A stretch of 8,273 bases of DNA from Kangiellaceae bacterium (GTDB taxonomy: Bacteria; Pseudomonadota; Gammaproteobacteria; Enterobacterales; Kangiellaceae). The position numbers were made by a program, and so were the translations under genes. The notes under the pieces are model-generated. The model did not search any database and was not told where the DNA came from. It saw only the letters and a list, made by a program, of their open reading frames with translations. Shown in pieces: positions 1 through 6,771 of the stretch. Within the stretch, counting starts at the first letter, position 1. Every line of letters begins with the position of its first letter. Location: contig JAUUYO010000155.1 in the NCBI GenBank assembly GCA_030590405.1, forward strand, positions 1 through 8,273. The letters are read 5' to 3'.

Positions 1-123
1 TCATTGAAGAACGGATGGATCAAAGTTCATTATCCTAATGGATAAGTTAAGTGAACCGCCCTGTGCAGATCCGCATGCAGGGTGGTGTGGGGGCTGGAGG
101 ATAGAGACCTCCGGCTACCCGAT
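1..123 (+). mobile_element. Group II intron, 3' end (domain V, domain VI, 3' splice site)
   Basis: This is the 3' end of a self-splicing group II intron; its 5' part and any reverse transcriptase gene lie left of the window. Domain V spans about 53-88. Its lower stem pairs 55-63 with 78-86 (nine pairs, one G-U), a two-base TG bulge is at 76-77, and a short upper stem pairs 64-66 with 73-75. The GAACCGCC...GGTGGTG frame is a known domain V form. Domain VI spans 89-120: 89-91 pair with 118-120 and 92-100 with 108-116, leaving A117 bulged as the lariat branch point. The intron should end near T123, six bases past the branch A, in the usual AT. One oddity is that position 67 faces 72 as an A-C mismatch where related introns have a closing pair. 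A hairpin at 30-47 (TTATCC/GGATAA) would belong to the domain IV side. The class is not assignable from this piece. Confidence 0.85.
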
Positions 124-165
124 TAGGCCACTGGTTACACAGACTCAACTTGACCAACGCCTTAC

Positions 166-1206
166 TTACCATATTGATGCATTTATATATTTCAACTCAG
201 CTTTGATTTTTTCCACGGATTCATTCACAGTAGTTCTAACCCTGTTAATACGCATGGTGTCGCCAGCTTCAAGAACAGAAATGGGCTTGGAAAGAGCGCT
301 AGAAATACGACCACTACCTAAAAAATCATCCAGTAGGATTATATGATTATCAGGATTGTCAGTTGTAAAATGTTGAATATTGCGATTAACAATATCTCGA
401 ACCTTTTCCACATAAACTTTTGTCTGCTGATTTGGTATATTTCTAGCCCCACCTGCGGTTGACCACGCACAGTGTGTTAGTACAACCATTTGAATTTTTG
501 GTGTATGGCCATCACTAGGCATCTCTCTTCGAAATTCGCTAGCAGGGTTTGATAAAGTATCTAACAATAAATTGAGTGAATTGATAGATTGCTGATCCGT
601 ACGTACGGGAACAATTATAGCGTCCGTTGCATGCCATGCTAGATGAGTAGCACCAGAAAAAAACGGTGACGTATCAATCAAACAATTTTTAGTTTCTGTC
701 TCCGTCATTTCCCTCTTAATTTCATCTCTTAGTGAATACAACATAGAGTCGATAGCTACGGCTTGTTGATGCCCCGATATTGATTTTGCCTGATTTATTG
801 CTGTCGACATTTGAGATGGTAAAGTGTACAGGTCACTTGTTGACGCAACATAAAATGTATTTTTTTGTGAAAAATGAGTATTGGAGGCAGATACTCTTTT
901 CGCCACTCTAGAAGCTTTACCTAAACCTGGAAGCATATACGGTAAAATTAAATCCTTTACCGTAGTTGTATTATTTTGAAAATAAAGATTGTCATAAAAA
1001 TAAGATAGATTGCCTTGTGGGCAAGTATCAACGGCCAAGCAATCATCAGCTTCATAAGACAAATTAAAGCTTAAGCTGGTTTTCCCAATGCCACCTCTTA
1101 AATTACATACCGCATAAGTTGAAAATTTAGGTATTGGTAAAGGCTCTGGGGCCGAATTAACAATGTCATATTGTCGGTCAATGATATAGCTGATTGCAGA
1201 ATTCAT
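166..1206 (-). CDS. ParA/MinD-like P-loop ATPase, orphan
   Basis: A 346-residue ParA-family ATPase, of the group that segregates plasmids or chromosomes or positions other cargo using ATP-dependent dimers on DNA. Visible motifs are a deviant Walker A, LRGGIGKTS, at residues 36-44; Walker A' VDTCPQGN at 59-66; Walker B CLIDTSP at 175-181; and the helix that follows it, ATDAIIVPVRTDQQS. The signature lysine of the KGGxGKT motif is arginine (R37), while the catalytic-loop lysine K42 is kept. About 27 residues precede the ATPase fold, too few for the DNA-binding N-terminus of large plasmid ParA types. The start at 1206 is chosen because GGAG (1212-1215) lies five bases upstream; a longer frame to 1257 lacks such a site. 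No ParB-like gene is adjacent. The gene runs tail-to-tail with a group II intron, which suggests a plasmid, phage or integrated-element origin. The family is certain; the cargo is unknown. Confidence 0.88.
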   Translation of the reverse strand: MNSAISYIIDRQYDIVNSAPEPLPIPKFSTYAVCNLRGGIGKTSLSFNLSYEADDCLAVDTCPQGNLSYFYDNLYFQNNTTTVKDLILPYMLPGLGKASRVAKRVSASNTHFSQKNTFYVASTSDLYTLPSQMSTAINQAKSISGHQQAVAIDSMLYSLRDEIKREMTETETKNCLIDTSPFFSGATHLAWHATDAIIVPVRTDQQSINSLNLLLDTLSNPASEFRREMPSDGHTPKIQMVVLTHCAWSTAGGARNIPNQQTKVYVEKVRDIVNRNIQHFTTDNPDNHIILLDDFLGSGRISSALSKPISVLEAGDTMRINRVRTTVNESVEKIKAELKYINASIW

Positions 1207-1211
1207 ATTAA

Positions 1212-1215
1212 CTCC
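1212..1215 (-). promoter_or_regulatory. Ribosome binding site of the parA-like gene
   Basis: GGAG on the - strand, five bases before the ATG at 1204-1206. It decides the start in favour of the 346-residue product over the 17-residue-longer frame. Confidence 0.7.
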
Positions 1216-1425
1216 ATTAGTTTTCCATATTATAACAATAAAAACACCATGCATCAAGAAAAATGGAATACTAATTGCTTTGACTGGACTGTATGCTGGT
1301 ATGATATTAGGAATGGCCTAACGCTGATTGAGTGCAGCAAACGACGCTAAAATGACGTTTTCTACGACTCTTACAGTTAATGTTTATTTAAATCAACAGT
1401 TTACAAAAATAGTTTAAAACCTCAA

Positions 1426-1461
1426 GGAATATTAAGTGAGTCTAAACTCACTTAATATTCC
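1426..1461. repeat. Perfect palindrome, 16-bp arms, 4-base loop
   Basis: The left arm GGAATATTAAGTGAGT (1426-1441) is the exact reverse complement of the right arm at 1446-1461; CTAA (1442-1445) is the loop. The arms are AT-rich and no T-run follows directly on either strand, so it is not a typical intrinsic terminator. It lies 220 bp upstream of the ParA-like gene. It could be an operator, a centromere-like or recombination site, or an element end; the sequence does not decide between these. Confidence 0.9.
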
Positions 1462-1627
1462 AACTCAGTATGAGATGAGTTATATTTATCAATAACATAA
1501 CGGCTTTTCAAATCGTACTAACGGCTACAAGTTGGAAAATACTACTTACTGAACAACTCTATGCGATTGAAAAATATCCCAAACGCAGGAAAAACCCTTG
1601 CTTTTCAAAGAGTATTTCCTAGCTAAA

Positions 1628-1660
1628 TTATTGGGATTCCTTCGTCACCCACAACCTACA
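1628..1660. repeat. Degenerate dispersed palindromic repeat
   Basis: The segment TTGGGATTCCTTCGTCACCC followed by ACAACCTACA closely matches a short intergenic repeat seen in many proteobacteria (TTGGGTTTCCTTCGTCAACCC then AACCTACA). Here it carries base changes that weaken the hairpin: the GGG/CCC core remains, the outer pairs do not. It lies just past the stop of the TraB/GumN gene. The match is from memory of the repeat and was not searched. Confidence 0.5.
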
Positions 1661-1682
1661 GAAATTCAATGTTCAAATAATT

Positions 1683-2558
1683 CTACTGGATTTGAACTAA
1701 CTTAAATCCCTCTTTCCTTAACAATTCTACGATGCCATTTTCTCCAATAATATGCCCGGCACCAACCACCACAAACAGTGATTTGTTAGCTTTTATATTG
1801 TTTGAAATTTGTTTTGTCATATTGATATTACGATCATCAAATAGTGCGGTATACATTGCCTTCGCGCCAGACTGTTCAAAGTCAGCTTGAAACATTGTTA
1901 ACATGGCATCGTCATCACCGGCTTTCCAGGCGTCAAATAATTGAACAAAATCTTCTTTTGTCGCTTGTAAACTTTGCAATAACATAGATTCTTGTTGCTG
2001 TTGATCAAAGCTGCCTAATAATTTAAATTGGGACTGGGCAGACTCTAAACTAATGACGTTTTTTTTCGATTGATGAGCTTTAGTCAAAAAATGTTTGTCG
2101 ATCCCCAGTTCATTTTTATAGCCTAATTTTTGCATACTCATCAAAGATAATTGCATACTTAAAAACCAGGCTTGATAAGTCGAAAATTGCTGACAGGGAA
2201 GCGACTGTTTCTGGCAGGCTTGTTGGTACAAAGCTAATCCTTCTGGACTTAACCGTTTTTCCAACGGAACAGTTGGATTGAAAGCGTATTTCTGAATCAG
2301 AGGGAGCATCTTAGCTTCATCTTCTGGCTTTAAATCGATTTCAACCATCAGATGTTCGGTATTTGAATAAGCTTTATAAATAGCGTCAGAAAGTGGATAC
2401 ATATCATTTGAGCCGAGGTGGATCGAGCCAAACAAATAACTGGCATTGCCATTTTGCTCAACCTGCCATAAATCCGGTTGACCGTTGTCAGCAAATAGGT
2501 GGTTTGTTGTCAGCAATAAAATAGTGATGATTAGACATCTAAAAATCGATAAACTCAT
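1683..2558 (-). CDS. Secreted TraB/GumN family protein
   Basis: A 291-residue protein of the TraB/GumN family (TIKI-like fold, PF01963), proposed to be metal-dependent hydrolases, with no firm bacterial substrate known. A signal peptide covers residues 1-23 (hydrophobic LIITILLL, cleavage after LFA), so the mature protein should be periplasmic or outer-membrane associated. Family motifs are YLFGSIHLG at 41-49 with His47, MVEIDL at 71-76 with Glu73, ELGIDKHF in the middle, and VVVGAGHIIGENGIVELL near the C-terminus. Length is normal for the family. The start gives a clean signal peptide; upstream AGAG is only a weak ribosome site. The gene is transcribed away from gpmI, with 203 bp between their starts, and appears monocistronic. 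The family is certain; the function is not. Confidence 0.9.
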   Translation of the reverse strand: MSLSIFRCLIITILLLTTNHLFADNGQPDLWQVEQNGNASYLFGSIHLGSNDMYPLSDAIYKAYSNTEHLMVEIDLKPEDEAKMLPLIQKYAFNPTVPLEKRLSPEGLALYQQACQKQSLPCQQFSTYQAWFLSMQLSLMSMQKLGYKNELGIDKHFLTKAHQSKKNVISLESAQSQFKLLGSFDQQQQESMLLQSLQATKEDFVQLFDAWKAGDDDAMLTMFQADFEQSGAKAMYTALFDDRNINMTKQISNNIKANKSLFVVVGAGHIIGENGIVELLRKEGFKLVQIQ

Positions 2559-2594
2559 TGTGATTCTCTATACTGTTAATCTAAATTAATCCGA

Positions 2595-2600
2595 TATAAT
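2595..2600 (+). promoter_or_regulatory. Candidate -10 box for gpmI
   Basis: An exact TATAAT lies in the divergent spacer between the TraB/GumN gene and gpmI, but no good -35 box lies 16-18 bases upstream. A second candidate, TTGCGA (2642-2647) with GATATT (2666-2671) at an 18-base spacing, is nearer the gene. Either or neither may be used. Confidence 0.25.
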
Positions 2601-2669
2601 AAGAGTGCTATTATGTTAGAAACCTAACCCAATTGCGAACGTTGCGACTAAAGTCTCTCAAGATTGATA

Positions 2670-2697
2670 TTTTCTAAGCTATGTTTTCTAAGCTATA
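2670..2697 (+). repeat. Tandem 14-bp duplication upstream of gpmI
   Basis: TTTTCTAAGCTATG (2670-2683) is followed directly by the same unit with one final change (2684-2697). The first copy creates an in-frame ATG at 2681 that would add 27 residues to GpmI with no counterpart in the family, so that ATG is probably not the start. It may be replication slippage in the leader. Confidence 0.85.
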
Positions 2698-2761
2698 TAC
2701 CCTTCGCACTCGTAAATGTATAATTAGCCTTCATGTATTAGAAAATAGCTCAGTATTTATT

Positions 2762-4282
2762 ATGAAAAAGAAAACCACAGCCCTGATCATTCTCGATGGT
2801 TGGGGTTACAGCGAATCGCCTGACTCCAATGCAATCATGGCGGCTAATACCCCCACTTGGGATAACCTGTGGCAAAATTACCCGCATACGCTGATTTCTG
2901 GTTCGGGCACCGATGTCGGTTTACCGGACCAGCAGATGGGTAATTCTGAAGTAGGTCACCTTAACTTAGGTTCAGGCCGCGTGGTCTATCAGGATTTTAG
3001 CCGCATTAGTAAAGCGATTGAAGACGGTGAATTTCAACAAAATCCGGTGATTTGCGATGCGATCAATAAAGCTGCCAAGTCGCAAAAATCCGTGCATATT
3101 ATGGGATTGCTTTCCGATGGCGGCGTACATAGCCATATTGACCATATCAAAGCCGTGATGCTTTTAGCCAAAGAAAAAGGCGTCAAAGAAGTTTATCTGC
3201 ACGCCTTTCTCGATGGTCGCGATACTCCACCTAGAAGCGCACAAAAATATATTGATGCCATTGACCAATCAGGCGCTGGCCGAATTGCCAGTTTGGTTGG
3301 TCGATATTATGCGATGGACAGAGATCAACGCTGGGATAGAGTTGAATTAGCCTATCAAATGTTAACTCAAGCAAAGGTCGATCATCATTACCAAAATGCA
3401 ACCGAGGCACTCAACGCCGCTTACCAGCGAGATGAAAATGATGAATTTGTTAAACCTTCGTTGATTGGCGACAAAGTCAGCATTACAGCCGGAGATTCGG
3501 TGATATTTATGAATTATCGCGCCGATCGTGCCCGCGAAATTACCCGCGCCTTTGTTGATAAGAATTTCGATGGCTTTGATCGAGGGGAAAAAATTGAACT
3601 CGCTGATTTTGTGATGTTGACACAATACGCCGATACTATTAAAACCAGCAGTGCTTATAGACCAGTCCATTTGCCAAAAGTGTTAGGCGAGCATTTACAA
3701 GATTTAGGCAAGACCCAGTTGAGAATTGCCGAAACCGAAAAATACGCCCATGTGACCTTTTTTTTTAATGGTGGTATTGAACAACCTTTTGTTGGCGAAG
3801 ATCGTGAACTGATCCCTTCTCCCCATGTGGCCACTTACGACTTGCAACCGGAAATGAACGCGCCATTACTCACCGATAAGTTTGTCGCGGCGATCGAAAA
3901 TGGGAAATATGATTTTATTATCTGTAACTTTGCCAATCCGGACATGGTGGGACATACTGGCAATTTTTCTGCAACAGTCAAAGCAATTGAAGCATTAGAT
4001 GCTTGTTTGGCAAGATTAATCAAAGCGTTAAAAGAAAATGGTGGCGAAGCGATGATTACCGCTGATCATGGCAATGCAGAAAAAATGACTGACCATCAAA
4101 CTGGTCAACCTCACACGGCCCATACCAATTATCTGGTGCCGTTTATTTATGTAGGCAGAAAGGCAAAAGTTACCACTGACAAAGGCGTTTTATCTGATGT
4201 CGCGCCGAGTCTTTTATCGATTGCAGGTTTACCGATCCCAAAAGAAATGACCGGAAAACCCTTGATGGAAATTATTCAGTAA
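2762..4282 (+). CDS. gpmI: 2,3-bisphosphoglycerate-independent phosphoglycerate mutase
   Basis: This enzyme interconverts 3- and 2-phosphoglycerate in glycolysis and gluconeogenesis, in the cytosol, using two metal ions (usually Mn2+) and a phosphoserine intermediate. The 506-residue product matches the family length. It belongs to the alkaline-phosphatase fold: LIILDGWG carries metal ligand Asp12, GNSEVGH carries nucleophile Ser62, and DGGVHSH has His123. DGRDTPP, GRYYAMDRDQRWDR and NYRADRARE form the substrate-binding domain. AETEKYAHVTFFFNGG, NPDMVGHTGN, TADHGNAE and the PHTAHT histidine complete the metal site. The start at 2762 is chosen because MKKKTTALIILDGWG is the usual N-terminus; a longer frame from 2681 has an unrelated extension. 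The ribosome site is weak. It lies directly upstream of envC, an order also found in Escherichia coli. Confidence 0.98.
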   Translation: MKKKTTALIILDGWGYSESPDSNAIMAANTPTWDNLWQNYPHTLISGSGTDVGLPDQQMGNSEVGHLNLGSGRVVYQDFSRISKAIEDGEFQQNPVICDAINKAAKSQKSVHIMGLLSDGGVHSHIDHIKAVMLLAKEKGVKEVYLHAFLDGRDTPPRSAQKYIDAIDQSGAGRIASLVGRYYAMDRDQRWDRVELAYQMLTQAKVDHHYQNATEALNAAYQRDENDEFVKPSLIGDKVSITAGDSVIFMNYRADRAREITRAFVDKNFDGFDRGEKIELADFVMLTQYADTIKTSSAYRPVHLPKVLGEHLQDLGKTQLRIAETEKYAHVTFFFNGGIEQPFVGEDRELIPSPHVATYDLQPEMNAPLLTDKFVAAIENGKYDFIICNFANPDMVGHTGNFSATVKAIEALDACLARLIKALKENGGEAMITADHGNAEKMTDHQTGQPHTAHTNYLVPFIYVGRKAKVTTDKGVLSDVAPSLLSIAGLPIPKEMTGKPLMEIIQ

Positions 4283-4304
4283 CATCACCTTGTTCACCAC
4301 TTAC

Positions 4305-4371
4305 GGAGATTGCCGCGCTACGCTTAGCATGCCCCGTGAGCGAAGCGAATGTTTTGGGTACGCAATGACAG
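4305..4371. repeat. Dispersed palindromic repeat between gpmI and envC
   Basis: GGAGATTGCCGCGCTACGCT at the left and CGCAATGACAG at the right are the two ends of a short repeat common in intergenic DNA of many bacteria. About 40 bases interrupt them. CGCTACGCT (4318-4326) and AGCGAAGCG (4340-4348) can pair with one mismatch. The right end contains the ATG of envC. Recognition is from memory of the repeat; copies elsewhere in the genome were not checked. Confidence 0.6.
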
Positions 4372-5516
4372 ATTTGAGTAAATATTTAGCCTTCTTTGTT
4401 TTATTTTTATTTTCAGCCGTTGACCTGGTCAACGCCGAGCCATCCGACTCTGAAAAACAAGCCGCTAAACAGGAATTACAACAACTCAAAGGAAAAATTA
4501 AAAAACTTCAATCAAGCCTGTCAAAAAAGAGAAAGCAACAATCTAGCGCGCTTAAAAAACTGCGTAGTTCAGAAAAAAAAATCGCCACCGCTTCAAAAAT
4601 ATTGCGTTCGACGCTCCGCCAGCTGAGCAAAAAAGAAAGAGAACTAAAAAAACTTCACAAAAAACAAAAAAACTTGGAAGCTGATAAAAAAATTCAAAAA
4701 CAAGCGCTTGCAGAACAACTACGCTCTGCCTACATTAACGGTAAGCAGGAATACTTAAAGCTATTGCTAAATCAACAAGAGCCAGACGAATTAGGTCGGA
4801 TGTTAGTCTATTACGATTATATGAATAAGGCGCGCAGTAAACAGGTCAAACAACTACAAACCACCTTGAGTGAATTGAGAAATATTGATCTCGCCATCCA
4901 GAAAGAAATTCGAAAGTTAAATTTATTGCGTCAGTCAAAAGAGAGCGAAACCAAACAACTGAAAAAACTCAAACGAAAACGTAAACAGCTGGTGGATGCG
5001 CTTGGAAAGGAGATCGCCACTAAGAGCGATGAACTGACCGAACTGGAAATTAACGCTCAGGAACTTCAACAACTGATCGATTCGGTTAGAGAAACCATCG
5101 AGGAAATGGATTTTAGTCAGCCATTAGAAGGACTCAAAAGATTAAAAGGCAAATTACACTGGCCATCAAAAGGAAAACAAATCAAACGATACGGCTCACT
5201 CAACCAGGGGCAGCGCAGCAGCGGCGTATTGATTGCTGGCAAAGAAGGCAATGACATTAACGCCATTCATCACGGCCGCGTGGTCTACTCCGACTGGTTA
5301 AGAGGGTTTGGTTTGCTATTGATTGTTGACCACGGAAAAGGCTATATGAGTTTGTATGGCTATAATCAAGCGCTGTATAAAGATGTGGGTGATTGGGTCG
5401 AAGCCAATGAAGCGATCGCCACGCTCGGACAAAGTGGCGGACAAAAACAACCTGCGCTTTATTTTGAACTACGTCATCAAGGTAAGCCGGTTAATCCAAA
5501 AAAGTGGTTCAAATAA
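4365..5516 (+). CDS. envC: Murein hydrolase activator EnvC
   Basis: EnvC is a periplasmic activator of the N-acetylmuramyl-L-alanine amidases AmiA and AmiB, recruited to the septum by FtsEX, and needed for daughter-cell separation. The 383-residue product has a signal peptide at about 1-24 (hydrophobic YLAFFVLFLFSAV, cleavage after VNA). A long Lys/Gln/Leu-rich coiled coil covers about 28-260, and a C-terminal LytM (M23-like) domain covers about 270-383. The LytM domain matches E. coli EnvC in DWLRGFGLL, HGKGYMSLYGYN, and LYFELRHQGKPVNP. Like EnvC it lacks the zinc ligands of active M23 peptidases, so it should activate rather than cut. It begins 82 bp after gpmI and is probably co-transcribed. 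The start is uncertain: ATG at 4365 gives the best signal peptide but has only a weak GGG upstream; in-frame ATG 4329 and TTG 4290 are alternatives. Polar genes that often follow envC, such as ctpA, are absent here. Confidence 0.95.
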   Translation: MTDLSKYLAFFVLFLFSAVDLVNAEPSDSEKQAAKQELQQLKGKIKKLQSSLSKKRKQQSSALKKLRSSEKKIATASKILRSTLRQLSKKERELKKLHKKQKNLEADKKIQKQALAEQLRSAYINGKQEYLKLLLNQQEPDELGRMLVYYDYMNKARSKQVKQLQTTLSELRNIDLAIQKEIRKLNLLRQSKESETKQLKKLKRKRKQLVDALGKEIATKSDELTELEINAQELQQLIDSVRETIEEMDFSQPLEGLKRLKGKLHWPSKGKQIKRYGSLNQGQRSSGVLIAGKEGNDINAIHHGRVVYSDWLRGFGLLLIVDHGKGYMSLYGYNQALYKDVGDWVEANEAIATLGQSGGQKQPALYFELRHQGKPVNPKKWFK

Positions 5517-5540
5517 AGCGCTATTCGACCAATATAAACA

Positions 5541-5706
5541 CTAGGAGTCTATCCGAGAATAGAGGCCGTAACGAGGGAAAGCAATTTTGAGTTAGATTTA
5601 TCGGTCATTTGAGACGAATAGCCACTCTATTTAACGAAAATGAGCGGCAAATCTAGCCAAAATAGCTTTTCCGTAGTAGGTTTCCTATTCTTGGACAGGC
5701 TCCTAG
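5541..5706. mobile_element. 166-bp foldback element, MITE-like
   Basis: The terminal 22 bases (5541-5562, beginning CTAGGAG and ending GAGAATAG) are inverted at 5685-5706, with 19 of 22 matching. The arms continue inward with partial complementarity: GCAATTTTGAGTTAGATTT (5581-5599) against the segment around 5650-5670, and TCATTT against AAATGA. They meet at a five-base loop, CCACT (5622-5626), so the whole element can fold into one long imperfect hairpin. It has no coding capacity. The CTAG at both outer ends could be a 4-bp target duplication of the YTAR type, known for IS5 and IS701 families, or part of the inverted repeat; being palindromic, it cannot be told apart. It lies between the 3' ends of the convergent envC and reductase genes, where it could also terminate transcription both ways. 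Confidence 0.8.
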
Positions 5707-5739
5707 TTACTTATCGATAAAATATTTTCTAACTCGGTT

Positions 5740-6750
5740 TTAACGAGCTGCTTGTCTTAAGTCTTTATATTCAAATGGATCGATATAAATGTTTTTTGAC
5801 GCGACCCCAGCCAAAAATGCTCGCTTGCGTGTCATGTTGACCATTTCAGGATTACCACATAAAAAAAGCAGTGTATTCGCTATCGTGCTTGTGTTACTCA
5901 ATGCCATTTCCTGTAACGCAATCTCATTACAACGACCGGTTTTAATTTTTCCTGAATGTTCATTCTCACTGGAAGTTAGCTCTTCTGTAATGCTCGGTCG
6001 ATAGCAAAAATTGGAATGGCTATTTTCTAGTTCAAGTAACAACTCATGTAAATAAAGACCTTCAAAGTTTCGAGCACCATGATAAAAAATAATAGAGCCT
6101 TGATGTTCAGAGTGAAGCGCATCTTTTAATATTCCGATCAATGGGGCTGCGCCAGTGCTAGTACCAATAAGGATCAATGGTTGCTCAATACTCAAGCAAG
6201 TATAAAAACACTCACCAATCGGCCCTTGAAAGTCAATCCTGTCACCCACCTTAAATTCATCAAAAATCCAATGGCTCATGATGCCATTGCTTTTTTTATG
6301 AACATGCAATTCCAGAAATCGATCATTTGATGGAAGACTGGCAATGGAATAACTCCGAATGACCCCATGGGGATTTTTTAGATTGATAAATTGGCCTGCA
6401 TGGTAATACGTTGGACTAACAGGCTCTAATAATAAACGACAGGTTTCATCATTGAAAAATTGTTTATCAACTAACCTTGCATGGCTAAAAATCAATTCTG
6501 CATCGATGAAACTAGCTGCTTCTATTAACTCACACGGCTGCTGACAGGCTAAGAAAAAACCTTGCTTGATAGCGGTTGGTTTTAAACCTTTTTGAGCGCC
6601 TGGATCAATTTTTCCACTCGATAATTTAAGCAGACAAGATTGACAGTTTCCGCTCTTGCATGAATGGTCAACCGGCACCGCGTGACGCAACAAACAATCC
6701 AAAACGCTTTCGCCGTCAAGGGGAGTTAGTTTTTTTTCAGCAAAGATCAT
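5740..6750 (-). CDS. [2Fe-2S] ferredoxin / FAD / NAD(P)H oxidoreductase
   Basis: A 336-residue electron-transfer protein that should pass electrons from NAD(P)H through FAD to a [2Fe-2S] cluster and then to a partner. Domain order is ferredoxin, FAD, NAD(P). The N-terminal ferredoxin has plant-type ligands Cys31, Cys36, Cys39 and Cys69 (HSCKSGNCQSC and FFLACQQ). The FAD-binding motif is RSYSIAS at 132-138, followed by FQGPIGECF near 174-182. The NAD(P) domain has LILIGTSTGAAP at 192-203 and FLCGNPEMV near the C-terminus. This order resembles CDP-6-deoxyglucoseen reductase and the reductase components of ring oxygenases, but no oxygenase gene is near. It lies 21 bp downstream of a truncated haemoglobin gene on the same strand, so the likely partner is that haemoglobin. 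No strong ribosome site precedes the ATG; translational coupling would explain this. The reductase class is certain; the partner is inferred. Confidence 0.92.
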   Translation of the reverse strand: MIFAEKKLTPLDGESVLDCLLRHAVPVDHSCKSGNCQSCLLKLSSGKIDPGAQKGLKPTAIKQGFFLACQQPCELIEAASFIDAELIFSHARLVDKQFFNDETCRLLLEPVSPTYYHAGQFINLKNPHGVIRSYSIASLPSNDRFLELHVHKKSNGIMSHWIFDEFKVGDRIDFQGPIGECFYTCLSIEQPLILIGTSTGAAPLIGILKDALHSEHQGSIIFYHGARNFEGLYLHELLLELENSHSNFCYRPSITEELTSSENEHSGKIKTGRCNEIALQEMALSNTSTIANTLLFLCGNPEMVNMTRKRAFLAGVASKNIYIDPFEYKDLRQAAR

Positions 6751-6771
6751 AGTTTGCGCTGCTCTTGAAGG

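Larger units (their letters stand above)
1207..1682. other. Gene-free stretch between the ParA gene and the TraB/GumN gene
   Basis: No complete gene is visible on either strand. It holds a perfect 36-base palindrome (1426-1461) and a degenerate dispersed repeat (1628-1660). Two short + strand open stretches could be gene remnants. Bases 1265-1321 read GILIALTGLYAGMILGMA then stop, which resembles the last membrane helix of a transporter. Bases 1479-1622 contain LTEQLYAIEKYPKRRKNP near their end and are unrecognised. Both are too short to call. The stretch probably marks the boundary between the accessory left end and the conserved chromosome. Confidence 0.5.

Noticed and set aside
38..346. 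102-codon + strand open frame across the intron end and the 3' part of the ParA gene
   Set aside because: It runs through intron domains V and VI and antisense to a well-supported ParA gene, and shows no protein motif.
1315..1380. Possible integron attC-like site beginning GCCTAAC
   Set aside because: No matching GTTRRRY core at the other end and no cassette structure or integrase in view.
1426..1461. Rho-independent terminator reading of the palindrome
   Set aside because: The stem is AT-rich, and no T-run follows it directly on either strand.
1479..1622. + strand open stretch with LTEQLYAIEKYPKRRKNP near its end, perhaps a transposase tail
   Set aside because: Fewer than 50 codons, no start with a ribosome site, and no family recognised.
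3362..3670. 102-codon - strand frame inside gpmI
   Set aside because: Antisense shadow of a conserved enzyme gene, with no motif or ribosome site.
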